A DNA stretch of 64,000 nucleotides from Microterricola viridarii (GCF_900104895.1 NZ_LT629742.1:372001-436000); one strand, 5' to 3'. Positions 16,602 to 25,126 are shown, counted from the stretch's first letter. Numbers and translations: made by a program. Notes: a model not told the origin generated them from the letters alone.

Positions 16602-17207
16602 GTGCTTCTCTCAGACCGTGACATCAAGGCCAGCCTCGAATCCGGGCGCATCGGCATGGACCCGCTTGCACCCGAGATGATCCAGCCGTCGAGTATCGAC
16701 GTGCGCCTCGACCGCTACTTCCGGCTGTTCGACAACCACAAGTACCCCTTCATCGATCCGGCCGAGGATCAGCCCGAGCTCACCCACCTGATCGAGGTCG
16801 AGCCCGACGAGCCGTTCATCCTGCACCCGGGCGAGTTCGTGCTCGGCTCCACCTTCGAGTTGGTGACCCTGGCGGATGACATCGCCGCCCGCCTCGAGGG
16901 CAAGAGCTCGCTCGGCCGCCTCGGCCTGCTCACGCACTCCACGGCCGGCTTCATCGACCCCGGCTTCAGCGGCCACGTCACGCTGGAGCTCAGCAACGTC
17001 GCGACGCTGCCGATCAAGCTCTGGCCCGGCATGAAGATCGGCCAGATGTGCTTCTTCCAGCTCTCCTCGCCGTCGGAGAAGCCCTACGGCTCGGCCGAGT
17101 ACAGCTCTCGCTACCAAGGCCAGCGCGGCCCGACCGCGTCGCGCTCGTTCCAGAACTTCCACCGCACCGAGGTCGGCGCGTCGACCGCGGGCAGCCTCGG
17201 CAACTAG
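16602..17207 (+). CDS. dcd: dCTP deaminase
   Basis: 201 aa starting at GTG 16602, with TAAGCT 6 nt upstream (leaderless pattern). Family signatures [11 protein letters not shown] near 27-37, [11 protein letters not shown] near 106-116, and [21 protein letters not shown] near 117-137 are intact. The last contains the catalytic Glu. The enzyme deaminates dCTP to dUTP in pyrimidine deoxynucleotide synthesis. Actinobacterial members are frequently bifunctional and also release pyrophosphate to give dUMP. The C-terminal [15 protein letters not shown] is typical. Confidence 0.95.
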   Translation: MLLSDRDIKASLESGRIGMDPLAPEMIQPSSIDVRLDRYFRLFDNHKYPFIDPAEDQPELTHLIEVEPDEPFILHPGEFVLGSTFELVTLADDIAARLEGKSSLGRLGLLTHSTAGFIDPGFSGHVTLELSNVATLPIKLWPGMKIGQMCFFQLSSPSEKPYGSAEYSSRYQGQRGPTASRSFQNFHRTEVGASTAGSLGN

Positions 17208-17216
17208 CTCAGCGCA

Positions 17217-17282
17217 AAAAACAGGAGGAGCGTCCCGCCAGTGCTTCATGAAGCACCCGCGGGACTCTCCTCCTGTTTTTTT
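17217..17282. terminator. Strong bidirectional intrinsic terminator
   Basis: A long stem pairs AAAAACAGGAGGAG with CTCCTCCTGTTTTT, continued inward by GTCCCGC/GCGGGAC and a small TGCTTCATGAAGCA hairpin. T7 on one side and A5 on the other serve both strands. It lies after dcd and before the convergent SDR gene. The remaining bases to 17410 show nothing further. Confidence 0.9.
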
Positions 17283-17410
17283 GTGCGCGCAGGGCCGCGC
17301 CTGCAGAATCCCGTCCGACGACGACGACGACAACGGCGCCGCCAGCTACAACGACAAACCGGAGGCACCCTGACGGGCGCCTCCGGTAAAGGTCTGATCT
17401 CTGTCCCGCG

Positions 17411-18163
17411 TTACTCGGGGCGGAGGCGCAGGTTCTGCATGCCGCCGTCGACGGCGATGGAGGCGCCGGTGGTCGAACCGGAGCGCGGGCTGGCCAGGTA
17501 GACCACGGCGTCGGCGACCTCGCTGGCGGCCACGAGGCGGCCGTGCGGCTGGCGGGCGTTGAGCGCGGCGCGCTCGGCCTCGGGGTCGGCCGCCTTGGTG
17601 AGCAGGCCGGTGACCCACGGGGTGTCGGCGGTGCCGGGGTTCACGCAGTTGACGCGGATGCCCTCGCGGAGGTGGTCGGCGGCCATCGCGCGGGTGAGCG
17701 AGAGCACGGCGCCCTTCGACGCGGTGTACAGCGCGCGCTCGGGGAGGCCGGCGGTCGCCGCGATCGAGGAGGTGTTCACGACGGCCGCCGCCGGCGACTC
17801 GCGCAGGAACGGCAGCGCCGCCCGGGTGACACGGGCGATGCCGGTGACGTTGATGCTGAGCACGCGGGCCCACTCGTCGTCGTCGTTGCTCTCGATGGTT
17901 CCCTGGGCGCCGATGCCGGCGTTGTTGATCACGATGTCGATGCGGCCGAACTTCTCGGCGACCGCGGCGATCGCGGCGCGCACCGAGGCGTCGTCGGCGA
18001 TGTTGGCCTGCACGGCGAAGTGGGCGGCATCCGCACCCTCCGGGCGGAGGTCCAGCACGGCGACGGTGGCGCCGGCCTCGTGCAGGCGGGCCGCGATGGC
18101 GGCGCCGATGCCGGATGCGCCGCCGGTGACGACGGCGACGAGGTTCTCGAATTCCTGGGTCAT
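17411..18163 (-). CDS. SDR dehydrogenase, probable 2-keto-3-deoxy-L-fuconate dehydrogenase
   Basis: 250 aa. Cofactor motif TGGASGIG near residues 14-21, NNAG near 82-85, catalytic Ser in NTSSIAA, and Y-x3-K in ALYTASKGAV. Its start shares a base with the stop of the FAH-family gene (TGATG), so the two are coupled. With a mutarotase, AKR dehydrogenase and fuconolactonase nearby, this fits the step that oxidises 2-keto-3-deoxy-fuconate to the 2,4-diketo compound in the oxidative fucose pathway. Function is assigned from context. Other 2-keto-3-deoxy-sugar acids are possible. Confidence 0.8.
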   Translation of the reverse strand: MTQEFENLVAVVTGGASGIGAAIAARLHEAGATVAVLDLRPEGADAAHFAVQANIADDASVRAAIAAVAEKFGRIDIVINNAGIGAQGTIESNDDDEWARVLSINVTGIARVTRAALPFLRESPAAAVVNTSSIAATAGLPERALYTASKGAVLSLTRAMAADHLREGIRVNCVNPGTADTPWVTGLLTKAADPEAERAALNARQPHGRLVAASEVADAVVYLASPRSGSTTGASIAVDGGMQNLRLRPE

Positions 18164-19023
18164 CAGTTGCTCTTCTCGTGTGCGATGAACTGCTGGCGCT
18201 GGCGGCCGAGGCCCTCGATCTCGATCTCGCAGACGTCGCCCGCGGCGAGGTAGGGGAAGCGGCCGGAGAGGGCGACGCCCTCCGGGGTGCCGGTGAGCAC
18301 CAGGTCGCCGGGCTCGAGCGCGAGGTACTGGCTGAGGTGCCAGATCACGTGCTTGACGTTGAAGATCTGGTCGGCGGTGTTCGAGTCCTGTCGGATCTCG
18401 CCGTTCACCCAGCTCTTCAGCTGCAGGTTCTGGTGGTCGACCTCATCGGGGGTGACGAGCCACGGGCCGGTCGGGTTGAAGCCGGGGGCGCACTTGCCCT
18501 TGGACCACTGGCCGCCGGAGACGGCCATCTGGAAGTCGCGCTCGGAGACGTCGTTCGCCGAGACGAAGCCGGCGATGTGGTCCATGCTCTCCTCGGGGGA
18601 GTCGAGGTAGGAGGCGCGCTTGCCGATCACGATGCCGAGCTCGACCTCCCAGTCGGTCTTCTCGCTGCCGCGCGGGATCTCAACGGTGTCGTTCGGGCCG
18701 ACGACGGTGTTCGGCGTCTTGAGGAACATGATCGGGATCTCGGGGGGCAGCGAACCGGACTCGGCGGCGTGCGCCGCGTAGTTCATGCCGATGCAGATGA
18801 CGGCGCTCGGGCGGGCGATCGGCGCGCCGATGCGCAGGGCGTCGGCGTTCTCCAACACGGGCAGCGCGTCGGCCTCGAAGGCGGCGCGCACGGCGGCGGG
18901 GCCGTCGGAGGAGAGGAAGGCGCCGTCGATGTCTGGCGTGACAGACGACACGTCGTAGTGGATGCCGTCAACCAGCAGCGTGGGGGTCTCGTGGCCGATG
19001 GCGCCGAGGCGTGCGAACTTCAT
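18163..19023 (-). CDS. Fumarylacetoacetate hydrolase family protein, probable 2,4-diketo-3-deoxy-L-fuconate hydrolase
   Basis: 286 aa. The C-terminal FAH catalytic domain begins around residue 75 (ICIGMNYAAHAAES). It shows the metal ligand cluster (E...E in TDWEVELGIVIG, D in SANDVSERDFQ) and GDLVLTGTPEGVALS. The ATG at 19023 has GAGAG upstream. In the non-phosphorylating fucose pathway this family splits 2,4-diketo-3-deoxy-L-fuconate into pyruvate and L-lactate. First gene of a two-gene operon with the SDR, divergent from the mutarotase and AKR genes. Confidence 0.82.
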   Translation of the reverse strand: MKFARLGAIGHETPTLLVDGIHYDVSSVTPDIDGAFLSSDGPAAVRAAFEADALPVLENADALRIGAPIARPSAVICIGMNYAAHAAESGSLPPEIPIMFLKTPNTVVGPNDTVEIPRGSEKTDWEVELGIVIGKRASYLDSPEESMDHIAGFVSANDVSERDFQMAVSGGQWSKGKCAPGFNPTGPWLVTPDEVDHQNLQLKSWVNGEIRQDSNTADQIFNVKHVIWHLSQYLALEPGDLVLTGTPEGVALSGRFPYLAAGDVCEIEIEGLGRQRQQFIAHEKSN

Positions 19024-19175
19024 GGGCTTACTCTCTTCTCTGGGAGCGGGGATCAGTACTCCCCGGCCAGGACTGCTGACGATGCATCGCGCGTGACCCG
19101 GCTGGTATCTTAATCATCGGATGTCTAGTGTACCCGGTGGTCGATTCAGCCCTTCCGAGGCCGCCGCAATACCCG

Positions 19176-19202
19176 TAGGATTTGATCCTATGTCCTATAG
19201 GA
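19176..19202. promoter_or_regulatory. Tandem palindromes before the mutarotase gene, candidate GntR operator
   Basis: TAGGAT-TTG-ATCCTA (19176-19190) is followed by the perfect palindrome TCCTATAGGA (19193-19202). The latter ends just before the ribosome site of the mutarotase gene. A related TATAGGATATTA sequence precedes the divergent GntR and lactonase genes. The shared TAGGAT core suggests a common regulator. Confidence 0.6.
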
Positions 19203-19212
19203 AAGGTTGTCC

Positions 19213-19536
19213 ATGAAGCGCATGGCCTCTGTTATCGGTCTTCCTCCGGAGAACGTCGCACGCTACGAGGAGCTGCACGCGACCGTGTGGCCCGGCGTGC
19301 TGGCCCGGCTCCAGGCATCCAACGTCACCAATTACTCGATCTACCGCCACGGCGACCTCCTGTTCTCGTACTACGAGTACGTCGGCGACGACTATGAGGC
19401 CGACATGGCCGCGATGGCCGCCGACCCCGTCACGCAGGAGTGGTGGGCCGTGTGCGAGCCGCTGCAGCGGCCACTCGCCGACCGGGCCGAGGGCGAGTGG
19501 TGGAAGGAACTCCCCGAGGTCTTCCACCTCGACTAG
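19213..19536 (+). CDS. L-rhamnose/L-fucose mutarotase family protein
   Basis: 107 aa, the size of the RhaM-type dimeric alpha-beta-barrel mutarotases. ELHATVWPGVLARL carries the active-site His. NYSIYRHGDLLFSYYEY and the Trp-Trp pair in QEWWAVCEP are typical. ATG 19213 has GGAAAGG 6 nt upstream, preferred to an in-frame TTG two codons earlier. It interconverts alpha and beta anomers of a 6-deoxy sugar. Given the neighbours, L-fucose is the likely sugar. Confidence 0.85.
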   Translation: MKRMASVIGLPPENVARYEELHATVWPGVLARLQASNVTNYSIYRHGDLLFSYYEYVGDDYEADMAAMAADPVTQEWWAVCEPLQRPLADRAEGEWWKELPEVFHLD

Positions 19537-19574
19537 GCCCCATGACCCTTCACGACACGGAGAACAGCCCCACC

Positions 19575-20558
19575 ATGACACGACCACTCGGACGCGGCGG
19601 ACTCATCGCCGGCCCGCACGCATACGGCGTCGCCGCACTCGGCAACCTCTACAGCGCACTCGAGGAGGACGCGGCGATCGACGCCGTGCACGCTGCGTGG
19701 GAGCGGGGCGTGCGCTACTTCGACACCGCGCCGCACTACGGCCTGGGGCTGTCGGAGGAGCGCCTGGGCGCCGGGCTCGCCGGGCGGGCGCGCAACGAGT
19801 TCGTGGTCTCGACGAAGGTCGGCAAGATCCTCGTCGACACCGACGAGTTCCCGGGCGAGCGGGACGACCAGGGCTTCGACGTGCCCAAGAACCGCGTGCG
19901 GCGCTGGGACTTCTCCCGCGACGGCGTGCTGCGCTCGATCGAGGGCTCGCTGGAACGCCTCGGCCTGGACCGCCTCGACGTCGTGCTGGTGCACGACCCG
20001 GACGACCACTACCGCGAGGCCCTCGACGGCGCGTTCCCGGCCCTCGAGGAGCTGCGCTCGCAGGGCGTCATCACCTCCTATGGCGCCGGCATGAACCAGT
20101 CCGAGATGCTCACCGACTTCGTCAGGAACACCGACCTCGACGTCGTCATGGTGGCCGGGCGCTACTCGCTGCTCGAACAGCCGGCGCTGGCCGACCTGCT
20201 GCCGGCCGCGGAGGCCCGCGGGGTGTCGATCGTCGCGGCCGGAGTGTTCAACTCCGGGTTGTTGGCCACCGATCGCCCCGGCGCCGACGCGAAGTACAAC
20301 TACGAGGCGGCGCCGGCCGAGCTGCTCGCCCGCGTCAACCGCATCGCCGACGTCTGCGAGGCGCACGGCGTGACCCTGCCTGCCGTCGCGGCGCAGTTCC
20401 CGCTCGCCCACCCGGCCGTGGCCACCGTCTGCCTCGGCGCGCGCTCGCGCTCGCAGGTGGAGCGGAACGCCTCGCTCTTCGACGTGCAGATCCCCGCGGC
20501 CCTCTGGCCGGAACTCCGGGCCGCCGGCCTCTTGGCCGAGACGGCGCCGACCCCGTAG
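19575..20558 (+). CDS. Aldo/keto reductase, probable L-fucose (D-threo-aldose) 1-dehydrogenase
   Basis: About 327 aa from ATG 19575. The ATG at 19542 would add 11 residues and cannot be excluded. The AKR tetrad is visible: Asp and Tyr in FDTAPHYGLGLSEERLG, Lys in STKVGK, and His in VLVHDPDDHY. The fold ends with a cofactor-binding loop (CLGARSRSQVERN). The family oxidises L-fucose, L-galactose or D-arabinose to the 1,5-lactone. This fits with the lactonase gene in the same locus. It follows the mutarotase in the same orientation. Confidence 0.85.
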   Translation: MTRPLGRGGLIAGPHAYGVAALGNLYSALEEDAAIDAVHAAWERGVRYFDTAPHYGLGLSEERLGAGLAGRARNEFVVSTKVGKILVDTDEFPGERDDQGFDVPKNRVRRWDFSRDGVLRSIEGSLERLGLDRLDVVLVHDPDDHYREALDGAFPALEELRSQGVITSYGAGMNQSEMLTDFVRNTDLDVVMVAGRYSLLEQPALADLLPAAEARGVSIVAAGVFNSGLLATDRPGADAKYNYEAAPAELLARVNRIADVCEAHGVTLPAVAAQFPLAHPAVATVCLGARSRSQVERNASLFDVQIPAALWPELRAAGLLAETAPTP

Positions 20559-20629
20559 GGCCGGCCGCCGCCGGCGCTCCCCGCGTCGGCTCGAGGGGGC
20601 GACGGGTCGACTGCGGGTCGGCTGCGGGG

Positions 20630-21403
20630 CTAGCTGCCGCCGAGGCGCTGGGCGGCCGGGGCGTTGCGGCTCCGGGACTCCTCGATGTGGCTGAGCATGA
20701 GCTCACTCGCCCGCGCGGAATCGCCGCTCAGGACGGCATCCGCGATCGCCTCGTGCTCGCGGAGCGCCAGGAAGCCCGACGCTGGCTGGTAGTAGAGCCC
20801 GAAGAGGTTGTCGACGAAGCCGCCGTCCTTCTGCTGGGCGTCGGAGAGGCTCTTGCGCGCCTGGTAGAGCCGGAACAGGTGCAGGTGGCAGTGCGTGCGG
20901 GTGAAGGCCTCCAGCACGTACTCGCTGCCGGACATCCCCGCGATCAGCTCGTGAAAGCGGGCGTCGTGCTCCGACATCCGGGCGTAGGCGAGCTCGATGT
21001 CGTGCTCTGCGGCCTCCCGGCCGCGCTCGAGCTCGGCCCGGAGCGCCTCGGCGTCGGCGTCGGAGACGCGCGCGGCGGCCTGGCCGGCGGCCCACGGCTC
21101 GATGAGGGCCCGGAACTGGAACAGCTCGTCCACCTGGCTGGCGGTCAGCAGGGCGGTGGCGGTGTAGCCGCGCAGCGGCTGCTTGGCGACGAGGTTCTCC
21201 GACTCGAGCCGGGCGAGCGCCTCGCGCACCGGCGTCGGCGACACCTCGAGCTCCCGGGCCAGGGCGTCGATGTTGATGTGCGCGCCGGGCAGGATGTGGT
21301 GGTTGAGCAGCAGCCCCATGATCGCGTCGTGCGTCTCATCGGAGAGCACTGCCCGAGACGGCTTGCGCATCGGTCGGTCTGCGTCGCCCTGCGTCGGAGC
21401 CAT
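20630..21403 (-). CDS. GntR family regulator, FadR subfamily (FCD domain)
   Basis: 257 aa. An N-terminal winged helix contains DETHDAIMGLLLNHHILPG and DALARELEVSPTPVREALARLESENLV (about residues 20-80). A C-terminal all-helical FCD ligand domain (FRALIEPWAAGQAAARV...) follows, with His residues suited to metal binding (HDARFHELI, REHEAIADA). The Met at 21403 is chosen. An upstream extension would cross the putative operator. Divergent from the fuconolactonase gene. Probably controls the fucose-type genes on both sides in response to a pathway acid. Confidence 0.85.
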   Translation of the reverse strand: MAPTQGDADRPMRKPSRAVLSDETHDAIMGLLLNHHILPGAHINIDALARELEVSPTPVREALARLESENLVAKQPLRGYTATALLTASQVDELFQFRALIEPWAAGQAAARVSDADAEALRAELERGREAAEHDIELAYARMSEHDARFHELIAGMSGSEYVLEAFTRTHCHLHLFRLYQARKSLSDAQQKDGGFVDNLFGLYYQPASGFLALREHEAIADAVLSGDSARASELMLSHIEESRSRNAPAAQRLGGS

Positions 21404-21454
21404 TGCTTGCCATCCCTGCCCCCGAGGCCGCGGTGGGTCCCGAGAATCGCTGTG

Positions 21455-21467
21455 AATATAGGATATT
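21455..21467. promoter_or_regulatory. Candidate GntR operator between gntR and the lactonase gene
   Basis: AATAT-AGG-ATATT in the 101-nt divergent gap, about 40 nt before the lactonase ATG. It shares TAGGAT with the palindromes at 19176-19190, supporting one regulator for both promoters. Confidence 0.5.
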
Positions 21468-21504
21468 AGCACCCGGCCTTTGAGTCGTTTCACGAAGGAG
21501 AGCC

Positions 21505-22368
21505 ATGACGTCCGCGCTGTATGTGCCCGCCCAGATGATCGATGCCCACCAGCACCTGTGGAAGATCTCGGAGCGCCGCTACGACTGGATCACCCCGGAT
21601 GCCGGCATCCTGAACGCCGACTACGGCCCAGAGGACGTCGAGGCCGATGCCCGCGCGGCCGGCGTCACGGGCACGGTGCTGGTGCAGGCCGCCGAGACGT
21701 ACGACGACACCTTCTACTTGCTGAGCGTCGCCGCCAGCACTCCCACCGTGCGGGGCGTCGTCGGCTGGGTGCCGCTGGACCGCACCGCCGAGGCGCTGGC
21801 TGCCCTCGAACTGTATGCGCAGGCGCCGGCGCTCAAGGGCATCCGCGTGCTCTCGCACGACAAGGCCGATCCCAACTGGATGCTGCGGGACGACGTCACC
21901 GCGACGATCGCGGCAATGTCCCGGCTCGGCCTGACGCTCGACTACGTGACCGGGGGCCCGGAGCGGCTGGCGATCCTGCCGGAGCTGGCGAGGCGGCATC
22001 CGGAGCTGACCATCGTGCTCGACCACCTGGGCAAGCCCGACATCGCCGGCCACGGGTTCGAGGAGTGGGCCGAGGCGATCGCGCCGTGCGCGGCCGAGCC
22101 GAACGTCGTGGTGAAGCTCTCCGGCCTGAACACGGTCTCCGCCCCCGGGTGGACGGTGGCCGACTGGCAGCCCTACGTCGACCGCGCCGTCGCGCTGTTC
22201 GGCTCCGAGCGGTTGATGCTCGGCAGCGACTGGCCGATGTCGCTGCTGAACGGCGACTTCGGCGGAGTCTGGCGCGGTCTCCGCGAGAGCATCGCCGGCC
22301 TGCCGACGGACCAGCAGGACGACATCTACTACCGCACCGCCACACGCGTCTACTCGCTGGAGGGCTAG
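21505..22368 (+). CDS. Amidohydrolase family protein, probable L-fucono-1,5-lactonase
   Basis: 287 aa, an amidohydrolase-2 TIM barrel. Metal ligands appear in IDAHQHLW (H-x-H, residues ~14-16), in LDHLGKPD near 172-179, and in the terminal Asp of LGSDWP near 242-247. AAGGAG precedes the ATG. Members opening L-fuconolactone, L-rhamnonolactone or L-galactonolactone have this size and motif set. The neighbouring fucose-type dehydrogenase gives the specific guess. Divergent from gntR and convergent with the MFS gene. Confidence 0.83.
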   Translation: MTSALYVPAQMIDAHQHLWKISERRYDWITPDAGILNADYGPEDVEADARAAGVTGTVLVQAAETYDDTFYLLSVAASTPTVRGVVGWVPLDRTAEALAALELYAQAPALKGIRVLSHDKADPNWMLRDDVTATIAAMSRLGLTLDYVTGGPERLAILPELARRHPELTIVLDHLGKPDIAGHGFEEWAEAIAPCAAEPNVVVKLSGLNTVSAPGWTVADWQPYVDRAVALFGSERLMLGSDWPMSLLNGDFGGVWRGLRESIAGLPTDQQDDIYYRTATRVYSLEG

Positions 22369-22410
22369 CGGGACCGCCCCGGCGGCGTCCGCCCACCCGC
22401 GCCCGCGGCG

Positions 22411-22473
22411 CTGCGCCACTTCCGCGGGATCTGCGCCACCTGAGCTGGCGCGGAACCGCACGAAGTGGCGCAG
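22411..22473. repeat. 63-bp nested palindromic element, copy 1
   Basis: Perfect 12-bp outer arms (CTGCGCCACTTC / GAAGTGGCGCAG) enclose an inner GCGCCA-N7-TGGCGC. It sits between the convergent lactonase and MFS genes, where it could act as a terminator. Three further copies of exactly the same length are at 37.16-37.51 kb and align with this one without gaps. Confidence 0.75.
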
Positions 22474-22489
22474 GTCGGCGGGAGGACGC

Positions 22490-23902
22490 CTAGCGCAGCT
22501 GTTCCTGCACGGCCTTCACGGGGATCAGCATGGCCAGGCCGATCGCGATCACCACGACGATGCCGAGGATGCCGAAGTACGGGGCGCCGAACCAGGTCAC
22601 GAACAGGGCGAACATGGTCGGGGCCAGGAAGCTGACGGCGCGGCCGGTCGTGGCGTAGAGGCCGAACACCTCGCCCTCCCGGCCCGGCGGGATGAGCCGG
22701 GCGAGGAAGGTGCGGCTGGCCGACTGGGCCGGGCCGACGAACAGGCAGAGCGCGAGGCCGGCCGTCCAGAACACGATCTGGCCGCCGTCGTGCAGCAGGA
22801 AGATGAGCAGGCCGCTGATGATCAGGCCGATCAGCGCCGCCATGATCACCGGCTTGGCGCCGAGCTTGTCGTCGAGGGCGCCGACCGTGATGGTCGAGAT
22901 GCCGGCCACGACGTTGGCGGCGATCGCGAAGATGATGACCTCGCCGGGCGAGAAGCCGAAGACGGATGCCGCGAGCACGCCGCCGAAGGTGAACACACCG
23001 GCCAGGCCGTCGCGGAACACGGCGCTCGCCAGCAGGAACCAGACCGTCTGCCTGCTCTCCTTCCACAGCTTCGCGATGTCGCGGCCGAGTCGCGCGTAGG
23101 AGGCGAAGAAGCCGACCTTGTCGCGCTTGACGCCGGCCGGCGCCTTGTACTCCGGCACGGCGAACAGCACGGGGAGGGCGAAGATGCCGAACCAGGCGGC
23201 GGCGATGAGCATCGTGACGCGGATGTCCATGCCGTTCTCGCCGGTGACCCCGAACAGGCCGACCTCGGGGCTGATGAAGCCGAAGTAGACGATGAGCAGA
23301 AGCACGATGCCGCCGATGTAGCCCATGCCCCAACCGAAACCGCTGACGCGGCCGATCGAGCGCGGGGTGGAGACCTGGGCGAGCATCGCGTTGTAGTTGA
23401 CGCTGGCGAACTCGAAGAAGATGTTGCCGGTCGCCACCAGCACGAGGCCGAGCATCAGGAACTCGGGCGAGGGCTCGACGAAGAACATGGCGGCGGAGAT
23501 GGCGACGACGAGGTACGTGTTGACGGCGAGCCAGAACTTGCGCCGGCCGGAGGAGTCGGAGCGCTGCCCGGTGATCGGCGCGAGCAGGGCGATCAGCAGG
23601 CCGGCAGCGGCCAGCGCCCAGCCGAGCTGGGCTTCGACAGTGCCGGAGGGGCCGAAGCTCGAGCTGGTCAGGTACACGGTGAAGACGAAGGTGGTGATGA
23701 CCGCGTTGAACGCGGCGGAGCCCCAGTCCCAGAGCCCCCAGGCGAAGATGCGCCCCTTGCGGGCGCTCTGGGCGGCGACCGCCTCGACCTGATGGGTGTC
23801 GATTCCGACCGTGGCCGCCGCGGCATCCGCGTTGGTCAGGTGTGCCGGGGGGAAGTTGCGCGGGGCGTCTGCATCGACGCCGGGGCCGTGGGGGTCACTC
23901 AT
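22490..23902 (-). CDS. MFS transporter, UMF1/Atg22 family
   Basis: 470 aa with about 12 membrane segments. The early GLWDWGSAAFNAVITTFVFTVYL motif and the SVNYNAMLAQVSTPRSIGRVSGFGWGMGYIGG segment are characteristic of Atg22-like permeases. The ATG at 23902 follows TACCCT by 7 nt (leaderless pattern). A further 22 codons upstream are poorly supported. Bacterial members transport amino acids, sugars or unknown solutes. Being next to the fucose-type genes it may import the sugar, but this is only positional. Confidence 0.85.
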   Translation of the reverse strand: MSDPHGPGVDADAPRNFPPAHLTNADAAAATVGIDTHQVEAVAAQSARKGRIFAWGLWDWGSAAFNAVITTFVFTVYLTSSSFGPSGTVEAQLGWALAAAGLLIALLAPITGQRSDSSGRRKFWLAVNTYLVVAISAAMFFVEPSPEFLMLGLVLVATGNIFFEFASVNYNAMLAQVSTPRSIGRVSGFGWGMGYIGGIVLLLIVYFGFISPEVGLFGVTGENGMDIRVTMLIAAAWFGIFALPVLFAVPEYKAPAGVKRDKVGFFASYARLGRDIAKLWKESRQTVWFLLASAVFRDGLAGVFTFGGVLAASVFGFSPGEVIIFAIAANVVAGISTITVGALDDKLGAKPVIMAALIGLIISGLLIFLLHDGGQIVFWTAGLALCLFVGPAQSASRTFLARLIPPGREGEVFGLYATTGRAVSFLAPTMFALFVTWFGAPYFGILGIVVVIAIGLAMLIPVKAVQEQLR

Positions 23903-23995
23903 GGCTCTCAGGGTAGTGGGCGGCGGTAAACAACAGGGGGAGCGCCGCACGGCGTGCGACGCCCCCACCTCAGGGCACGAGCCCGGGCCCCGCGT

Positions 23996-24850
23996 TCAGA
24001 ACATCTCGGCGACGAGCTCGGCGAACACGGCGTCGGCCTCGCAGCCGAGGCCCTGCCGGGTGAACCAGGTGCAGACGTTGACGCAGTCGCGGTAGAGCAT
24101 GTCCATGCCGCCCGGGTTGCTCACCACCTCGACGAGCTGCGGCAGGTCGATCACGACGACCCGGCCGTGGTGCACCAGCAGGTTGTAGGGCGAGAGGTCG
24201 CCGTGCGCGACGCCGGCCCTGGCCAGCAGCCGCATGATCTCGACGACCTGGGCGTAGAGCGGGTAGAGCTCGGATGCCGTGCCGCGCTGCGCGGCCAGGC
24301 GCGGGGCCGCGACCTGGCCGTCGCCGATGAACTCCATCAGCAGCTCGCTGCCGTTGACCTGCACCGGGTACGGCACCGGCAGTCCGCGCACGTACAGCGT
24401 GCGGAGCGCCTCGAACTCGGCGTAGGCCCAGCGGCTGGCCGACACGCTGCGCCCGTAGCTGCTGCCGCGCGCGATGGCGCGGCTGTCGCGGGTGTTGCGC
24501 ATGCCGCGGCCCTCTGTGTAGCGGGAAGAGCGGTGGAAGTCGCTCGTCTCGGGGCCGCGGTAGCGCTTGGCGGCGAGGATCACTCGCTCGCCCGGGGAGT
24601 CGCCGTGGCTCTCCGGCACCGCGCGCTCGATGAGGAACACGTCGGCCTCCTTGCCGGTCTTCACGATGCCGAGCTCGGTGTCGATGGCGGCAGCCGAGGT
24701 CACCACCCAGTCGGGGTGCGGGCGGGGGCCGCGCTCGCTCGGCGTGATGGCTGGCCAGGTGCTCCAGCGCTGGTCTTCGCCCGGCTCGGTGGTGCCGAAG
24801 GCGAGGGCGAATGGATCGAAGATGGGTGTGTCAGAAGACGATGAAAACAC
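23996..24850 (-). CDS. RIO1-like serine/threonine protein kinase
   Basis: 284 aa. The kinase core has GKEADVFL (nucleotide loop), AAKRYR (catalytic Lys), HGDLSPYNLL (catalytic Asp and metal Asn) and VVIDLPQ (metal-binding Asp). This is the RIO pattern without activation loop. The GTG at 24850 is chosen because GGAG lies 8 nt upstream. A GTG nine codons earlier lacks one. RIO kinases are linked to ribosome maturation in archaea and eukaryotes; the bacterial role is largely unknown. An 18-codon ORF with a strong ribosome site lies just upstream in the same direction. Confidence 0.85.
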   Translation of the reverse strand: MFSSSSDTPIFDPFALAFGTTEPGEDQRWSTWPAITPSERGPRPHPDWVVTSAAAIDTELGIVKTGKEADVFLIERAVPESHGDSPGERVILAAKRYRGPETSDFHRSSRYTEGRGMRNTRDSRAIARGSSYGRSVSASRWAYAEFEALRTLYVRGLPVPYPVQVNGSELLMEFIGDGQVAAPRLAAQRGTASELYPLYAQVVEIMRLLARAGVAHGDLSPYNLLVHHGRVVVIDLPQLVEVVSNPGGMDMLYRDCVNVCTWFTRQGLGCEADAVFAELVAEMF

Positions 24851-24906
24851 TGTGGTTGCTCCAAGAGTGGAGGCCACCGGGGCGCCTGCGCGAAGGCGGG
24901 GCGCGG

Positions 24907-24963
24907 TTAGGCAGTGGCCAGATCAGAAAGAGAAGGAACGGGGCGCACGACAAAAACGGTCAT
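24907..24963 (-). CDS. Possible 18-aa leader peptide before the RIO kinase gene
   Basis: ATG 24963 opens MTVFVVRPVPSLSDLATA and a TAA stop. Its Shine-Dalgarno region AGGAGAGGAG, 9 nt before the ATG, is one of the strongest in the window. It ends 56 nt before the kinase start. It could be a regulatory upstream ORF controlling kinase translation, or a small protein. There is no family I recognise. The strong ribosome site is the only positive evidence. Confidence 0.45.
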   Translation of the reverse strand: MTVFVVRPVPSLSDLATA

Positions 24964-25084
24964 GGTGTTCAACTCCTCTCCTGCTGGCATCGGCGCAATT
25001 CGCCGAGCGTATGCCTGCCCGCACGGTGTGCGGCGCAAGACCGGTGCCAGCATATGCCCGCACACACGTGTTTCGCCAGTGCCG

Positions 25085-25105
25085 CGGATTGCGGATTGTG
25101 GATTG
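25085..25105. repeat. Three tandem 7-mers upstream of the lipoprotein gene
   Basis: CGGATTG, CGGATTG, TGGATTG in direct succession, 10 nt before a TAGGAT box that precedes the lipoprotein ATG by 6 nt. They may be activator sites or a simple slippage repeat. The gap from 24964 to 25084 shows nothing else. Confidence 0.5.
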
Positions 25106-25126
25106 TCCGATCGCTAGGATTCAGCG

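Noticed and set aside
19024-19175. Extra promoter-like and operator-like words in the FAH/mutarotase gap
   Set aside because: Several TANNNT and partial GntR-like sequences occur (for example around 19108-19135), but none has consistent spacing or symmetry.
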